From: Runella limosa DSM 17973
Lineage (GTDB): Bacteria; Bacteroidota; Bacteroidia; Cytophagales; Spirosomataceae
Assembly: GCF_000482465.1 (NCBI RefSeq)
Contig: NZ_KI519428.1
Location: 208,167 to 272,166 of the forward strand
Reading direction: 5' to 3'
DNA length: 64,000 nt
Of the stretch, positions 35,925-45,138 are shown one piece after another (the first letter of the stretch is position 1; the number at the start of each line of letters is the position of its first letter). Below the pieces are notes generated by a model. The model had not been told where the DNA came from. It did no database searches and saw only the letters and a list, made by a program, of their open reading frames with translations. The position numbers and the translations under genes are program-made.

Positions 35925-36812
35925 ATGATAGATATTCAAAAAGTAATCGCCATTGATGTACACACGCACGCCGAAGTGTCGTGTTGCCAGCCGCATGATG
36001 ACTATCGACCTGAGTTGGACGAGGCATTTGCGAAGTATTTTAAGTCAGACAAACGTCCGACGATTCAGGAAACGGCCGATTTTTATCGGGACAATAACCT
36101 GGCGTTTGTAATGTTTACGGTTGACTCGGAGCACAATGTGGGTAAACGGCGCATTCCTAACATTGAGGTGGCAGAAGCCGCGCTCAAAAACGATGACGTT
36201 ATGATTGCTTTTGCGAGCATCGACCCGCACAAAGGGCGCATGGGAGCCCGCGAAGCGCGTGAGTTAATTGAAAACTATGGCGTCAAAGGCTTTAAGTTTC
36301 ACCCAACGGTGCAGGGCTTTTATCCCCAAGATAAAATGGCGTATCACCTATACGAAGTGATAGCTGAATACAAACTTCCGATGCTTTTTCACAGCGGTCA
36401 TTCAGGTTTTGGAAGTGGGGTGCGTGGAGGAGGAGGATTGCGTTTGGAGTATTCAAATCCGATGCACCTCGACGACGTGGCCATTGATTTCCCCGATTGT
36501 CCCATTATCATTGCCCACCCAAGTTGGCCTTGGCAAGATGAAGCCTTGTCGGTAGCCATGCACAAGCCCAACGTGTACATTGATTTGAGCGGCTGGTCGC
36601 CCAAATATTTCCCCAAACAACTCATTCAGTACGCCAATACCTTGTTGAAAGACCGAATGTTGTTTGGAACAGATTTTCCGTTGATTACGCCCGAACGTTG
36701 GATGAAAGATTTTGCTGACGCGGGTTTTAAAGAAGAAGTAAAGCCGCTGATTCTCAAAGAAAATGCAATAAAAATGCTGGGTTTATTATCAAATAGACTA
36801 GACACGGAGTAG
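35925..36812 (+). CDS. Amidohydrolase family, 4-hydroxyphenyl-beta-ketoacyl-CoA hydrolase-like
   Basis: Amidohydrolase_2-type TIM barrel of 295 aa. Metal-binding motifs are DVHTHAE near residue 11, FHSGHSG near 145, AHPSWPW near 190 and GTDFPL near 250. Proteins of this type in hydroxycinnamate gene clusters are annotated as 4-hydroxyphenyl-beta-ketoacyl-CoA hydrolases, which would release the aromatic acid from the beta-keto-CoA made by the short-chain dehydrogenase. Context with feruloyl-CoA synthase and hydratase supports this. A decarboxylase role, also found in the family, cannot be excluded. Confidence 0.8.
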   Translation: MIDIQKVIAIDVHTHAEVSCCQPHDDYRPELDEAFAKYFKSDKRPTIQETADFYRDNNLAFVMFTVDSEHNVGKRRIPNIEVAEAALKNDDVMIAFASIDPHKGRMGAREARELIENYGVKGFKFHPTVQGFYPQDKMAYHLYEVIAEYKLPMLFHSGHSGFGSGVRGGGGLRLEYSNPMHLDDVAIDFPDCPIIIAHPSWPWQDEALSVAMHKPNVYIDLSGWSPKYFPKQLIQYANTLLKDRMLFGTDFPLITPERWMKDFADAGFKEEVKPLILKENAIKMLGLLSNRLDTE

Positions 36813-36845
36813 CACAAAGTTTGTGTCCCCAAATTATTTACCAAA

Positions 36846-37967
36846 ATGAAAAAACTATTCCTTCCCTTCATACTTCTTTTATCAGGAGTTTTGGGGGCTC
36901 AAAACATCTCCAAAATCGACTCAGGCGCCATCGACGGTGCGCGTTATCGTATTCTTTTTCCCGAAAATTGGAAAGGAAAACTCGTCATGTACGCCCATGG
37001 TTACGAATTTATGGGCTCAAAACCTCGCCAAAGCCAAGACCCTGCGTGGCTCAAGCGAATGACTCCTTTTTTAGAACGTGGCTATGCAGTTGCGGCTTCT
37101 GATTATAAAATTCAGGGGTTGGCGTTGGCTCAAGGGGTGGACGATACCGAAGCCTTGCGTCAGTATTTTGTCAAAACGTACGGACAGCCTGATTCAACTT
37201 TTATGACGGGGCATTCGATGGGGGGAGGAGTTACTTTAGCGACCCTCGAAAATTTTGGACAAAACTACAACGGAGGACTGCCCATGTGCCCGTTGGCAGG
37301 AAGAATTTACCTCCAAACCCGCAAAGAGTTTGATATGTTTGCGACGTTCAACGGCCTTTTTCCAGGCATTGCGACCTCATTGAACGAGATTTTTGATGTC
37401 TCAAAACCGAAGGAGTCAATGCCCATGTTTGCGGCATTTCGGAAAGCAGCCATCATGAAAAAAGCAATCTTCGCGAAGGACTCATTGCTTGCGGTGGAAT
37501 TTGCCAAACACTTTGACATGAAGCCCGACGACCTTGCCTTTGCCTTGGCGTTTGGTGAAGGGGTTTTGCGGGACGTTGCTCAAAAAGCAGGCGGAAACCC
37601 GTACGATAATACGAATACTGTCTATGGTCGTTTTTCTAATGCGTTAGAAGTCAATCAAAAAGCGGAACGATTAGCCGCTACCGTGAGCCAGAATACGTTG
37701 TTTGATAAATACGACCGAACGGGCAACACCAACAAGCCTGCGTTGGCGTTGCATACCATGTACGACCAATTGATTCCTGCTGATTTGGCGATTGTGAGTT
37801 ACGAAAACATGCTTCAAAAGCAGGGAAAACAGGCTTATTTTACCGTAAAATATACCAATGGACAAGGTCACTGTAATTTTACCGATAAGCAAACAGGGCA
37901 AGCGTTTGATGAGCTAAGAGGCTGGGTTAAAACGGGTCAAAAAGCAAAAGCAGGTTTTATAGAGTAA
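36846..37967 (+). CDS. Secreted alpha/beta hydrolase, possible feruloyl esterase
   Basis: Protein of 373 aa with a Sec signal (residues 1-18, VLGAQ). The mature part has an alpha/beta-hydrolase core: HGYEF near residue 51, the nucleophile elbow GHSMGGG with Ser124, and a C-terminal YTNGQGHCNF where the catalytic His would lie; the Asp is probably in TMYDQLIP. It is exported, while the neighbours degrade hydroxycinnamates inside the cell, so cleaving feruloyl or coumaroyl esters from plant material is an attractive role. Substrate specificity is inference. Confidence 0.8.
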   Translation: MKKLFLPFILLLSGVLGAQNISKIDSGAIDGARYRILFPENWKGKLVMYAHGYEFMGSKPRQSQDPAWLKRMTPFLERGYAVAASDYKIQGLALAQGVDDTEALRQYFVKTYGQPDSTFMTGHSMGGGVTLATLENFGQNYNGGLPMCPLAGRIYLQTRKEFDMFATFNGLFPGIATSLNEIFDVSKPKESMPMFAAFRKAAIMKKAIFAKDSLLAVEFAKHFDMKPDDLAFALAFGEGVLRDVAQKAGGNPYDNTNTVYGRFSNALEVNQKAERLAATVSQNTLFDKYDRTGNTNKPALALHTMYDQLIPADLAIVSYENMLQKQGKQAYFTVKYTNGQGHCNFTDKQTGQAFDELRGWVKTGQKAKAGFIE

Positions 37968-37987
37968 TATTATCCGTTAATTTGTAT

Positions 37988-39283
37988 ATGAACCCAAGTC
38001 AGGAACTTTCTTCTCGCCCCATGTCACGTTTTCAGTGGCTCATGGTGGCGATTTGTTTTATTTTAAATTTTAATGATGGCATCGACGTACTGATTGTCTC
38101 CTTTTCCAGTACCGAAATTATCAAAGAATGGGGACTTTCTAAAGTCGAAATGGGGTATATCTTTAGCGCGGGTTTGGCAGGGATGACGCTGGGGTGTTTT
38201 TTGATTGCTCCCTTGGCCGATAAACACGGACGCCGCCTGATTTTTCTCCTTTCGGTAGGGATGATTACGATTGGTATGTTTGGGGTAGGGCTGGGGCATC
38301 AATATGGCCTTATGCTCCTGTTTCGATTCATAACGGGGTTGGGCATTGGAGGTATTTTGCCCACCATGGCTGCTACGGCTGCCGAGTTTTCCAACAAAAA
38401 ATACCGCGATTTTAACGTAGGATTGGTGCAAGCAGGATGGCCCATTGGGGCAATTCTGACGGGACTTTTTTGTGCAAAATACATTCCAGTGTACGGCTGG
38501 CATACGGCCTTTTTGGTGGCAGGCGGCATTTCATTGCTGATGTGGGTATTGGTGTATTTTTACATGACCGATTCTATTGACTACATGCTCCAAAATCCAA
38601 CCACCGATAGGTTACCTTCCGTTAATCGACTGCTGAAACGAATGGGGCTTCCGAACTTAGAAGCGCTGCCTGTTGTCGTCAAAAATCAAGAAAATGTGGG
38701 AGTAAAAGCGTTGTTTTTGCCTCATTATAAGGATAGTACCATAAAAGTGTGGGTGGCAGCATTCTTTGGTTTTCTAACACTTTATACCCTGATGAGTTGG
38801 GTGCCAACCATCGCCAAAGATTCGGGTTTACCGTTTGAATTGGCGACTTGGGTGGGGATTATGCTCAACATTGGGGCCGCTTTTGGGTCGGCCTCCGTGG
38901 GTGGAATTGGTAGCCGTTTGGGGCTTCGTCAAACCATCCTGATGTTTATGTTAATCGCCTTTGCGGTAATGCAAGTCTATGCGTTTTCAACCCTTACGAC
39001 AGGGTTGATTTTTGGTTTGGTACTCCTGATTGGCTTTTTTGTGCAAGGAGGTTTTAATGGTATTTGGCCAACGCTATCCCGCCTCTACGACACCCACCTC
39101 CGCGCCACAGGTGTCGGATATACCGTTGGAATAGGTCGAGTAGGGGCTATTTTAGGGCCACTTCTTTTTGGCTATTTTTCCGACGCTGGCATGAGCATTA
39201 ATGCCTTGTTTGTCGCGTTTTCTATTCCATTATTGGTCATGGGAGCTTGTATTTGGGCCATAAAGTCTGATAAATTAAAGTAA
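37988..39283 (+). CDS. MFS transporter, aromatic acid:H+ symporter (AAHS)-like
   Basis: Protein of 431 aa with twelve membrane helices. The first helix has an Asp-containing motif NFNDGIDVLIVSF, like the essential FDGYD motif of PcaK-type carriers, and the loop after helix 2 is LADKHGRRLIF. It would import hydroxycinnamates or other aromatic acids with protons. The ATG at 37988 is preferred over a TTG at 37982. It overlaps the next gene by one base and follows the secreted hydrolase by 20 bp, so it is in the same operon. Confidence 0.87.
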   Translation: MNPSQELSSRPMSRFQWLMVAICFILNFNDGIDVLIVSFSSTEIIKEWGLSKVEMGYIFSAGLAGMTLGCFLIAPLADKHGRRLIFLLSVGMITIGMFGVGLGHQYGLMLLFRFITGLGIGGILPTMAATAAEFSNKKYRDFNVGLVQAGWPIGAILTGLFCAKYIPVYGWHTAFLVAGGISLLMWVLVYFYMTDSIDYMLQNPTTDRLPSVNRLLKRMGLPNLEALPVVVKNQENVGVKALFLPHYKDSTIKVWVAAFFGFLTLYTLMSWVPTIAKDSGLPFELATWVGIMLNIGAAFGSASVGGIGSRLGLRQTILMFMLIAFAVMQVYAFSTLTTGLIFGLVLLIGFFVQGGFNGIWPTLSRLYDTHLRATGVGYTVGIGRVGAILGPLLFGYFSDAGMSINALFVAFSIPLLVMGACIWAIKSDKLK

Positions 39284-40278
39284 TGAAAGCAGCATTTTTA
39301 GAAGAACCGAGAAAAATTGTTCATCGCGCCATTGATACGCCCGAGCCCAACGCGGGGGAGGTTCGGATAAAACTCACCAATGTAGGCATTTGCGGGTCGG
39401 ATGTTCACTTGTTTTTAGGACACCGAAAGTTAACAAAATCCACTGTCATCGGTCACGAAGGGCTGGGCGTGATTGATAAGCTGGGGGAAGGCGTCGTTGG
39501 TCGAGAAATAGGGGAGCGCGTAGTGGTAGAGCCCAATATTCCCTGCCATCGGTGTGATTTCTGTCAAAGCGGGCGAGGGTATATTTGTTCCAACAAACGC
39601 GTAGTGGGTCTGCTCGAAAACGGTTGTTTTGCCGAATATGTGTGCATTCCTTCGGAGTTTGCGTGGGCTGTTCCCGACGATATTTCCGACCTTGACGCCG
39701 TTTGTATCGAACCCATGGCCGTGGGAGTTCACGCCCTTTTTACCGCTTCAGCCAAACCTGGTGATGCCATTGCAATCATCGGCCTTGGGGCGATTGGCCT
39801 ACTGCTTTGTCATTTAGCAATTCGATTGGGTTATCGGGTTCTGGTTACTGAAATTAACCCACAAAAATTACAAAAAGCTACGCAAGAAGGGGCAATTCCT
39901 GCTAATGGTGATGCCGAAATATTGCTTTCAATGTGGACTGACAATGAGGTAGTTGCGGTGTTTGAATGTGCAGGTTCGGCTGCTACAGCAACGTTAGTAG
40001 CTGCGGCGGCTCCGCGTGGTTCGGAAGTGATATTGGTGGGTCTATCAGAACGCCCTGCGGAGTTTACGCCCTTACGGATAGCGCGCGAAGGAATTACGTT
40101 TATCCCCTCGATTATCTACCATCATCCTACTGATTTTAAACGAACGATCCGATTGATACAACGAAAAGTGGTTACTCCCAGCAACATTATATCAAGTTTT
40201 GTTCCCTTGGATGAACTCCAAACAGCTTTGGAAAAAGCTGCGAGTGGGGACGAAAGCAAGATTGTCGTGACCGTGTGA
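39283..40278 (+). CDS. Zinc-dependent alcohol dehydrogenase (MDR family)
   Basis: Protein of 331 aa. Catalytic zinc ligands are in GICGSDVH, GHEG and the Glu of IEPMAVG; the four structural zinc cysteines are in CHRCDFCQSGRGYIC. The NAD-binding site is GLGAIGL near residue 165. It resembles the sorbitol/threonine/idonate dehydrogenase branch. As last gene of the operon it could oxidise an aromatic alcohol or a sugar alcohol released with the ester. Substrate unknown. Confidence 0.87.
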   Translation: MKAAFLEEPRKIVHRAIDTPEPNAGEVRIKLTNVGICGSDVHLFLGHRKLTKSTVIGHEGLGVIDKLGEGVVGREIGERVVVEPNIPCHRCDFCQSGRGYICSNKRVVGLLENGCFAEYVCIPSEFAWAVPDDISDLDAVCIEPMAVGVHALFTASAKPGDAIAIIGLGAIGLLLCHLAIRLGYRVLVTEINPQKLQKATQEGAIPANGDAEILLSMWTDNEVVAVFECAGSAATATLVAAAAPRGSEVILVGLSERPAEFTPLRIAREGITFIPSIIYHHPTDFKRTIRLIQRKVVTPSNIISSFVPLDELQTALEKAASGDESKIVVTV

Positions 40279-40280
40279 CA

Positions 40281-40506
40281 GTGCTGAGGGTTGCTCACAA
40301 CCCGATAAGTTAGTGTCGAATGGAGACGGGAGCGCCTTGTTTGAATCATAGAAATCCTTACGACCTGATTTGCCACAAAGATACCGATGGAAATGTCTAT
40401 AATTTTGGTTTTGGATTAAATTGGAAAGGGGTAATCAAAGATGCCCGCGTGACAAAGTTTAGAAAATAGCCCCTTGTGCGAAGGGTTGCTTACAACCCGT
40501 AATTAG
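40281..40506. repeat. Pair of GGGTTGCTnACAACCC hairpins flanking a small frame
   Basis: Copy 1 is 40281-40313 and copy 2 is 40476-40506, in the same orientation and with about 85 percent identity. Each contains a perfect GGGTTG/CAACCC stem. They bracket the small frame at 40320-40469. Confidence 0.7.
40320..40469 (+). CDS. Small protein of 49 aa, unknown
   Basis: An ATG directly after an upstream stop opens a frame of 49 codons (METGAPCLNHRNPYDLICHK, then DTDGNVYNFGFGLNWKG and VIKDARVTKFRK). The composition (Asp, Gly, Tyr, Trp, basic tail) looks like a real soluble protein rather than random sequence. It could also be the C-terminal remnant of a longer lost gene. It sits between two hairpin repeats in the 327-bp gap between the dehydrogenase and histidine kinase genes. 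No family recognised. Confidence 0.4.
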   Translation: METGAPCLNHRNPYDLICHKDTDGNVYNFGFGLNWKGVIKDARVTKFRK

Positions 40507-40567
40507 ATTCACTGGCAAATTTTTCCTTTTCAGATTTATTTGTTTCCGTAGCTAGAATAAGAAATAG

Positions 40568-40575
40568 TACATTTG
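40568..40575 (+). promoter_or_regulatory. Candidate -7 element TACATTTG
   Basis: Matches TAnnTTTG and lies 30 bp upstream of the histidine kinase ATG. A TTTG at 40539-40542 could be the -33 element, although the 25-bp spacing is long. Confidence 0.4.
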
Positions 40576-40605
40576 AGTTTATAGCTAAAGGCTTGATATT
40601 CTATA

Positions 40606-41580
40606 ATGACGAAGAAAAGATTTGTTTGGGGAATCGCCCTGTTTGTGGCATCGTTTGTCAATTTTCCCATCGTTTTTATCAACCTTCCTCGATTGAACCG
40701 TCCCATCGTTCAATTGGATATTTTTTTGCAAATAGCATTCAGTGTTGCCTTTGCCATGGGTTTTATTCAATGGATTTATGAAGCGACAAAGAAAAACGAA
40801 GCAGTAACTAAGCAGTGGGTAGGAGCGGGGGCTATACTATTGGTATATAGTGTTGGGCTGACATTGGCCAACTTTTTTATCATAGGTTTGCCCCTCAAAA
40901 CGGGAGGGACGGTGGTTGTTCGCGGCGTATTGATGGCGATTATTGCTTACTTTTTTAGCCGTTTTATGACCGAAGCGGAAAAGAAAAATGAGGTTTTGCT
41001 GGAAAACGAACAGCTTAAACACGAAAATGTATTGGTTCAACTTAACTCCCTTAAAAACCAACTCAACCCGCATTTTTTGTTTAATTCTCTCAATACCCTT
41101 AGTTGGCTTATCAACGAAGACAAAGCCCAAAGTCAGCGTTATTTACAGAAACTTTCGCAAGTACTTCGGTATTCGTTGACGATGCAAGAACAGTCGCTGG
41201 TGACGCTCAAAGAAGAAATGGATTTGGTGGATAGCTATATTTTTCTTTTGCAGATGCGGTTTGGTGATAACCTCAAAATTTATAAAAACGTGGATGAGCA
41301 GGCGCCCGTAAAAATTCCACCTCTTTCGATTCAACTTCTGATTGAAAATGCCATCAAACACAACGTTATTTCATCGGCCTATCCACTGAGCATATTTATT
41401 GAATATCAGTTGGATAGTCAAAAGATGTTGGTGCGTAATTCCTTGAATTTACGACCCCATTCGGCGGGGACGGGTATTGGCTTGGCCAATTTGAACCAAC
41501 GGTTTAAACTACTTTCCAATCAAGAAATCGAGATCCAACAAGGCGAAGCGTTTTGCGTAGTTTTACCATTGATACCATGA
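40606..41580 (+). CDS. LytS-type sensor histidine kinase
   Basis: Protein of 324 aa with four predicted membrane helices in residues 8-125, a short coiled coil (about 125-150) and a His_kinase domain with the phospho-acceptor motif NQLNPHFLFNSLN near residue 150. The ATPase part has the N-box LLIENAIKHNV near 250 and GTGIGLANLNQRF near 295. It lacks a periplasmic sensor domain, so it probably senses membrane state or a small ligand. Its stop overlaps the start of the LytTR regulator gene (ATGA), so the two form a two-component system. Confidence 0.92.
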   Translation: MTKKRFVWGIALFVASFVNFPIVFINLPRLNRPIVQLDIFLQIAFSVAFAMGFIQWIYEATKKNEAVTKQWVGAGAILLVYSVGLTLANFFIIGLPLKTGGTVVVRGVLMAIIAYFFSRFMTEAEKKNEVLLENEQLKHENVLVQLNSLKNQLNPHFLFNSLNTLSWLINEDKAQSQRYLQKLSQVLRYSLTMQEQSLVTLKEEMDLVDSYIFLLQMRFGDNLKIYKNVDEQAPVKIPPLSIQLLIENAIKHNVISSAYPLSIFIEYQLDSQKMLVRNSLNLRPHSAGTGIGLANLNQRFKLLSNQEIEIQQGEAFCVVLPLIP

Positions 41581-42332
41581 ATATAGTGATTGTTGAAGAT
41601 GAACCAGCGGCGGTTAGTCAGTTGAAGTTTTTGATGCAAGAGATTGGCGTTTTACATGCTATTGTAGCCGTAATTGAAAGCGTGGCCGATGGAATAAAAT
41701 GGTTTACTTCCAACCCAAACCCCGACTTAATTTTCTCGGATATTCAATTGGCCGACGGAATTTCGTTTGAAATCTACGAGCAAGTGCAGCTCAAAACGCC
41801 CATTATTTTTACGACGGCCTTTGATGAATACGCCATTCGGGCGTTTAAGCACAACAGTGTAGATTATTTGTTGAAACCTATCGACGAAGACTCGTTACGT
41901 TTTTCGATTGAGAAGTTTCAAAACCAACAGTTGATGCAAAAAGAACGCCTGAACGAACTGATTCAGAAGCAAGTGTTTATGCCCAAAGCCTACCGTAAAA
42001 GCTTTTTAGTGAAATTTAGAGATAAGCTCTTGCCCATTAAGACCGAAGAATTTGCTTACTTTTTTATTGATAATGGGCTGGTGTACGGTCAATTGTACGA
42101 CGGACGCAAACTGGTGGTTGATTTTAAGTTGGAGGACTTGGAAGGTCAGCTTGACCCCGCAGAATTTACCCGCGCCAATCGCCAATACATTCTCTCACGA
42201 GAAAGCATAGTCGAAATAGAATCGCACTTTAATAGCCGAGTCAACGTAAAAGTGCAGCCCGAAGCGAGTTTCCCGATTATCATCAGCAAAGAAAAAGTGA
42301 CGCCCTTCAAGCGATGGTTTGAACAACATTAA
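41577..42332 (+). CDS. LytTR-type response regulator
   Basis: Protein of 251 aa with an N-terminal receiver domain (acidic pair in IVEDEP, phospho-acceptor Asp in LIFSDIQLADG near residue 56, FTTAFDEYAIRAF near 80 and the Lys of YLLKPID) and a C-terminal LytTR DNA-binding domain (about residues 140-250). The start at 41577 overlaps the kinase stop codon. Its targets may include the metal-uptake-like genes that follow at 42447, but there is no direct evidence. Confidence 0.92.
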   Translation: MNIVIVEDEPAAVSQLKFLMQEIGVLHAIVAVIESVADGIKWFTSNPNPDLIFSDIQLADGISFEIYEQVQLKTPIIFTTAFDEYAIRAFKHNSVDYLLKPIDEDSLRFSIEKFQNQQLMQKERLNELIQKQVFMPKAYRKSFLVKFRDKLLPIKTEEFAYFFIDNGLVYGQLYDGRKLVVDFKLEDLEGQLDPAEFTRANRQYILSRESIVEIESHFNSRVNVKVQPEASFPIIISKEKVTPFKRWFEQH

Positions 42333-42446
42333 AGAACGACGATTCACCTACATTTTTTTCCTTTTCACTTCCAAACCAACCATTTTTTTCAACATAGATT
42401 TCAAAACTTGCGTCTAACCAATTGAAACCAAATTCAATAAGTTAGT

Positions 42447-43847
42447 ATGAAAATCAATCATTTTCTCGCAAGTGTATCTGTAAGCATGATTGTACTGTTG
42501 ATTGCCTGCAATAAGTCAACCGATGACCCAACACCTACGACTTCAGCGGCGACTGTTACGGCCCTTACCTGTGCTTCGGTGACTTTTTCAGGAACGCCAC
42601 AAGCCAATGCTGCTTTTACGGGAACGGCCACCGTGCCCTATACGGGAGGCAATGGAGTGGGGTATTCGGCAGGTTCGGGAATTGCCTCTACGGGCGTTAC
42701 GGGCTTGACCGCTACGTTAGCAGCAGGTACGTTGGTGTCGGGAACAGGTTCAGTGACCTATGCCATTTCAGGGACTCCCTCAGCCAGCGGGACGGCTGCT
42801 TTTGCCATTTCATTAGGTGGCCAATCGTGTACGTTGTCGCTTACGGTATCTGCCGCAAGTTCGTCGTCGGGTACAGGTACGGTTTGGTCAATGGATACCG
42901 ATATTGCGGCGATTGTGGCTGCCGCCGAGGCGTTTAAAACTACTTTGACTTCTTCGCAGGTGGCCTCGGCACAATATACTTACACCGTCGCGCAGGCCAA
43001 ACTTTGGAGTAATTTGCCCCAATCTTTGTACAAAGGACGCGTTGGGTTGGTGTCAAGTATGTTTTCAACTGCGCAATGGACTGCTTTTTATAACTTGTTA
43101 AAAGTAGCGACGGGAACAGGTGCCAACGAAGGAAGTGAAGAATATGCAGGGATTATTGATGCTGATGATTACCTAAGAGCCAACGGAGGCGATAGTGGTT
43201 ATGGTTCGGGTAATTACTACATCGGGTTTTTAGGAACGCCAAGTACAACGGGCTTGTGGTGTTTGCAAATTGGAGGCCACCACGGAACCATCATTTATAC
43301 CTACAGTGGAGGCAAAATGACAGGCGGCACGCCGTCGTTCCGCTCAACAGAACCGTACCCAACTTGGACATCGACCAATACAGGGAAAACTATACAACCT
43401 ATGGTACAAGAAACAGCGGCATTTGCTAATTTTATGAAAAGCTTGAGTACCACAGAACTAGCTACGGCCAAGCGTTCGGCGGCGCAAAATGATTTGATTG
43501 TTGGCCCTCAAAAAGATGGTAGTTTTCCAACTACTAAAACGGGGGTAAAGGCTGGAAACTTGACCACTGCTCAGAAAGACTTATTGTTGGCTGCGATTAA
43601 AACTTATGTCGATGATTTGGATGATAAAGCGGCTGCGGCAGTATTGGCCAAATACAAATCCGAGTTAGACGAAACCTACGTTTCTTACTACGGAGGTACA
43701 ACCATGGCGGCGCAAGGTGATTATTTGTTGATTGATGGCCCAAGTGTATGGATTGAATGGTCGATGCAAGGAGGAATTATCATCAAAAACGGTGTTCACC
43801 CTCACTCAGTTTGGAGAGATAGAAAATCAGATTATGGCGGTAACTAA
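42447..43847 (+). CDS. DUF3500 domain lipoprotein
   Basis: Protein of 466 aa with a lipoprotein signal ending LLIAC (Cys21). A low-complexity Thr/Ser/Gly/Ala-rich region with bacterial Ig-like or HYR-like repeats covers residues 25-145. A DUF3500 domain follows (about 150-460; YKGRVGLVSSMFSTAQWTAFYNLL, QIGGHHGTIIYTYSG, EWSMQGG and the terminal HPHSVWRDRKSDYGGN). Clustered His residues (GGHHG, HPHS) could bind metal. It precedes HupE-like and TonB receptor genes, so a surface metal- or ligand-handling role is plausible but unproven. Confidence 0.82.
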   Translation: MKINHFLASVSVSMIVLLIACNKSTDDPTPTTSAATVTALTCASVTFSGTPQANAAFTGTATVPYTGGNGVGYSAGSGIASTGVTGLTATLAAGTLVSGTGSVTYAISGTPSASGTAAFAISLGGQSCTLSLTVSAASSSSGTGTVWSMDTDIAAIVAAAEAFKTTLTSSQVASAQYTYTVAQAKLWSNLPQSLYKGRVGLVSSMFSTAQWTAFYNLLKVATGTGANEGSEEYAGIIDADDYLRANGGDSGYGSGNYYIGFLGTPSTTGLWCLQIGGHHGTIIYTYSGGKMTGGTPSFRSTEPYPTWTSTNTGKTIQPMVQETAAFANFMKSLSTTELATAKRSAAQNDLIVGPQKDGSFPTTKTGVKAGNLTTAQKDLLLAAIKTYVDDLDDKAAAAVLAKYKSELDETYVSYYGGTTMAAQGDYLLIDGPSVWIEWSMQGGIIIKNGVHPHSVWRDRKSDYGGN

Positions 43848-43852
43848 AGCCC

Positions 43853-43975
43853 AGCCCCCCAACCCCCAATGGGGGAGGAGTGCAATTTCGCAGCTTCGTA
43901 AAAAAATGCCCCCATTGGGGGTCAGGGGGCTTTTGGTGTTAGTATTTTTGTTCTCTCAATGGGGGCAAGGGGGCT
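43853..43975. repeat. C/G-rich palindromic repeat at the HupE start
   Basis: Left arm 43853-43875 and right arm 43909-43931 pair at 21 of 23 positions, each containing CCCCCAATGGGGG. A third related patch (TCAATGGGGGCAAGGGGGCT) lies at 43956-43975. The right arm and the patch are inside the HupE-like coding sequence and encode most of its signal peptide. Confidence 0.8.
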
Positions 43976-45129
43976 ATCTCTTTGCCCATCCCATGCCCAG
44001 CTCTATGGTCGTCTTGAACATTCACGAAAAGCACATTTCAGGTGAGGTTTTGTTGCCTTTAAGCGAGCTTCAATCGGCGATTGGAATGCGTGTCAACGAT
44101 CATTTAGAACGCCTAGTAGCGCGTTTAGGGGACTCGCTTCGGAGGTATTTAGTAAAACATATACGTCCCAAGAGTTTTGAGGGAATGCCCTGGACGGTTA
44201 CGATTGGCTCAATGCAGCTATTGGAAAGCACCGACCCCATTGTTGGTACTTACAAAGAATTGGTCGTTCAGTTTGACATGGTGCCTCCGTTTGGCTACGA
44301 CCTGCGCAACTTTTTCTTTGATTATGACGTCATTCTGCACCAAGTGGCGAGCCACAAAGCCCTGATTCACGTCAAGCAAGATTGGGCGCAGGGGTTGGTA
44401 CGGGAAGATACCCTTACCCAACAGATTGGGGTCATTGAGTGGGATGTAGTCAATAACAAATTGAATCCGTTTTTGGTGAGTTTAGCAGAAGGAAGCCGCT
44501 GGAAAGGATTTACCAACATGGTGCATTTGGGCATTGACCACATCGCCGAAGGCACCGACCACCTTTTGTTTGTTTTGACGCTTCTTTTTCCTGCCATGCT
44601 GGTTGCTTCGGAGGGTCGTTGGCACAAACGTATGGAGTTGAAAGCCAGCTTATTGAATCTTCTGAAAATTGTCACGGCGTTTACCGTTGGGCACTCGCTG
44701 ACTTTACTCATTGGGTCACTTCAATGGTTACATTTTCCTGCTAAACCTATTGAAGTACTTATTGCCATCACAATTTTGGTGTCGGCGTTTCATGCGTTGA
44801 AGCCCATTTATCCTAAACGTGAAGTCATCATTGCGGGTTTGTTTGGCTTGGTTCATGGGTTAGCGTTTGCCGAAACACTCACTAATCTTGATTTATCAAC
44901 TACTCAAATGGTACTGAGCATTTTAGGGTTCAATATAGGCATTGAATTGATGCAACTAGCCCTAATTGTGGTGGCATTTCCCTTGTTGTTTTTATTGGCC
45001 AAAACCTCCTCTTACGGCCTTATACGTACTGTAGGAGCAGTTATGATGATGATTTTGGCATTTGCCTGGATGGTAGAACGAATACAGGAAAGTCCCAATT
45101 TTGTGACTGAATGGTTGGCTCGTTTGTAA
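43906..45129 (+). CDS. HupE/UreJ_2-like membrane protein
   Basis: Protein of 407 aa. A signal peptide (residues 1-27, GLLVLVFLFSQWGQGGYLFA) precedes an exported beta-rich part (about 28-195, starting HPMPSSMVVLNIHEK). The C-terminal 200 residues are a HupE/UreJ_2 membrane domain with the His/Asp motif HLGIDHIAEGTDHLLFVLTLL, then FTVGHSLTL and GLVHGLAFAETL. Such motifs are linked to nickel, cobalt or copper transport. The start at 43906 is the only one giving a signal peptide, and it is inside a palindromic repeat. The downstream TonB receptor supports a metal-uptake role. Confidence 0.82.
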   Translation: MPPLGVRGLLVLVFLFSQWGQGGYLFAHPMPSSMVVLNIHEKHISGEVLLPLSELQSAIGMRVNDHLERLVARLGDSLRRYLVKHIRPKSFEGMPWTVTIGSMQLLESTDPIVGTYKELVVQFDMVPPFGYDLRNFFFDYDVILHQVASHKALIHVKQDWAQGLVREDTLTQQIGVIEWDVVNNKLNPFLVSLAEGSRWKGFTNMVHLGIDHIAEGTDHLLFVLTLLFPAMLVASEGRWHKRMELKASLLNLLKIVTAFTVGHSLTLLIGSLQWLHFPAKPIEVLIAITILVSAFHALKPIYPKREVIIAGLFGLVHGLAFAETLTNLDLSTTQMVLSILGFNIGIELMQLALIVVAFPLLFLLAKTSSYGLIRTVGAVMMMILAFAWMVERIQESPNFVTEWLARL

Positions 45130-45138
45130 AATCGGGTC

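Noticed and set aside
42333-42446. Possible cobalamin riboswitch before the DUF3500/HupE/TonB genes
   Set aside because: No B12-box-like GCC(A/G)CTG sequence or long conserved stem is present in this gap or before 45251.
43732-43905. Upstream extension of the HupE-like gene with start near 43732
   Set aside because: It would overlap the DUF3500 coding sequence by more than 100 bp and hide the signal peptide inside the protein; 43906 is the better start.
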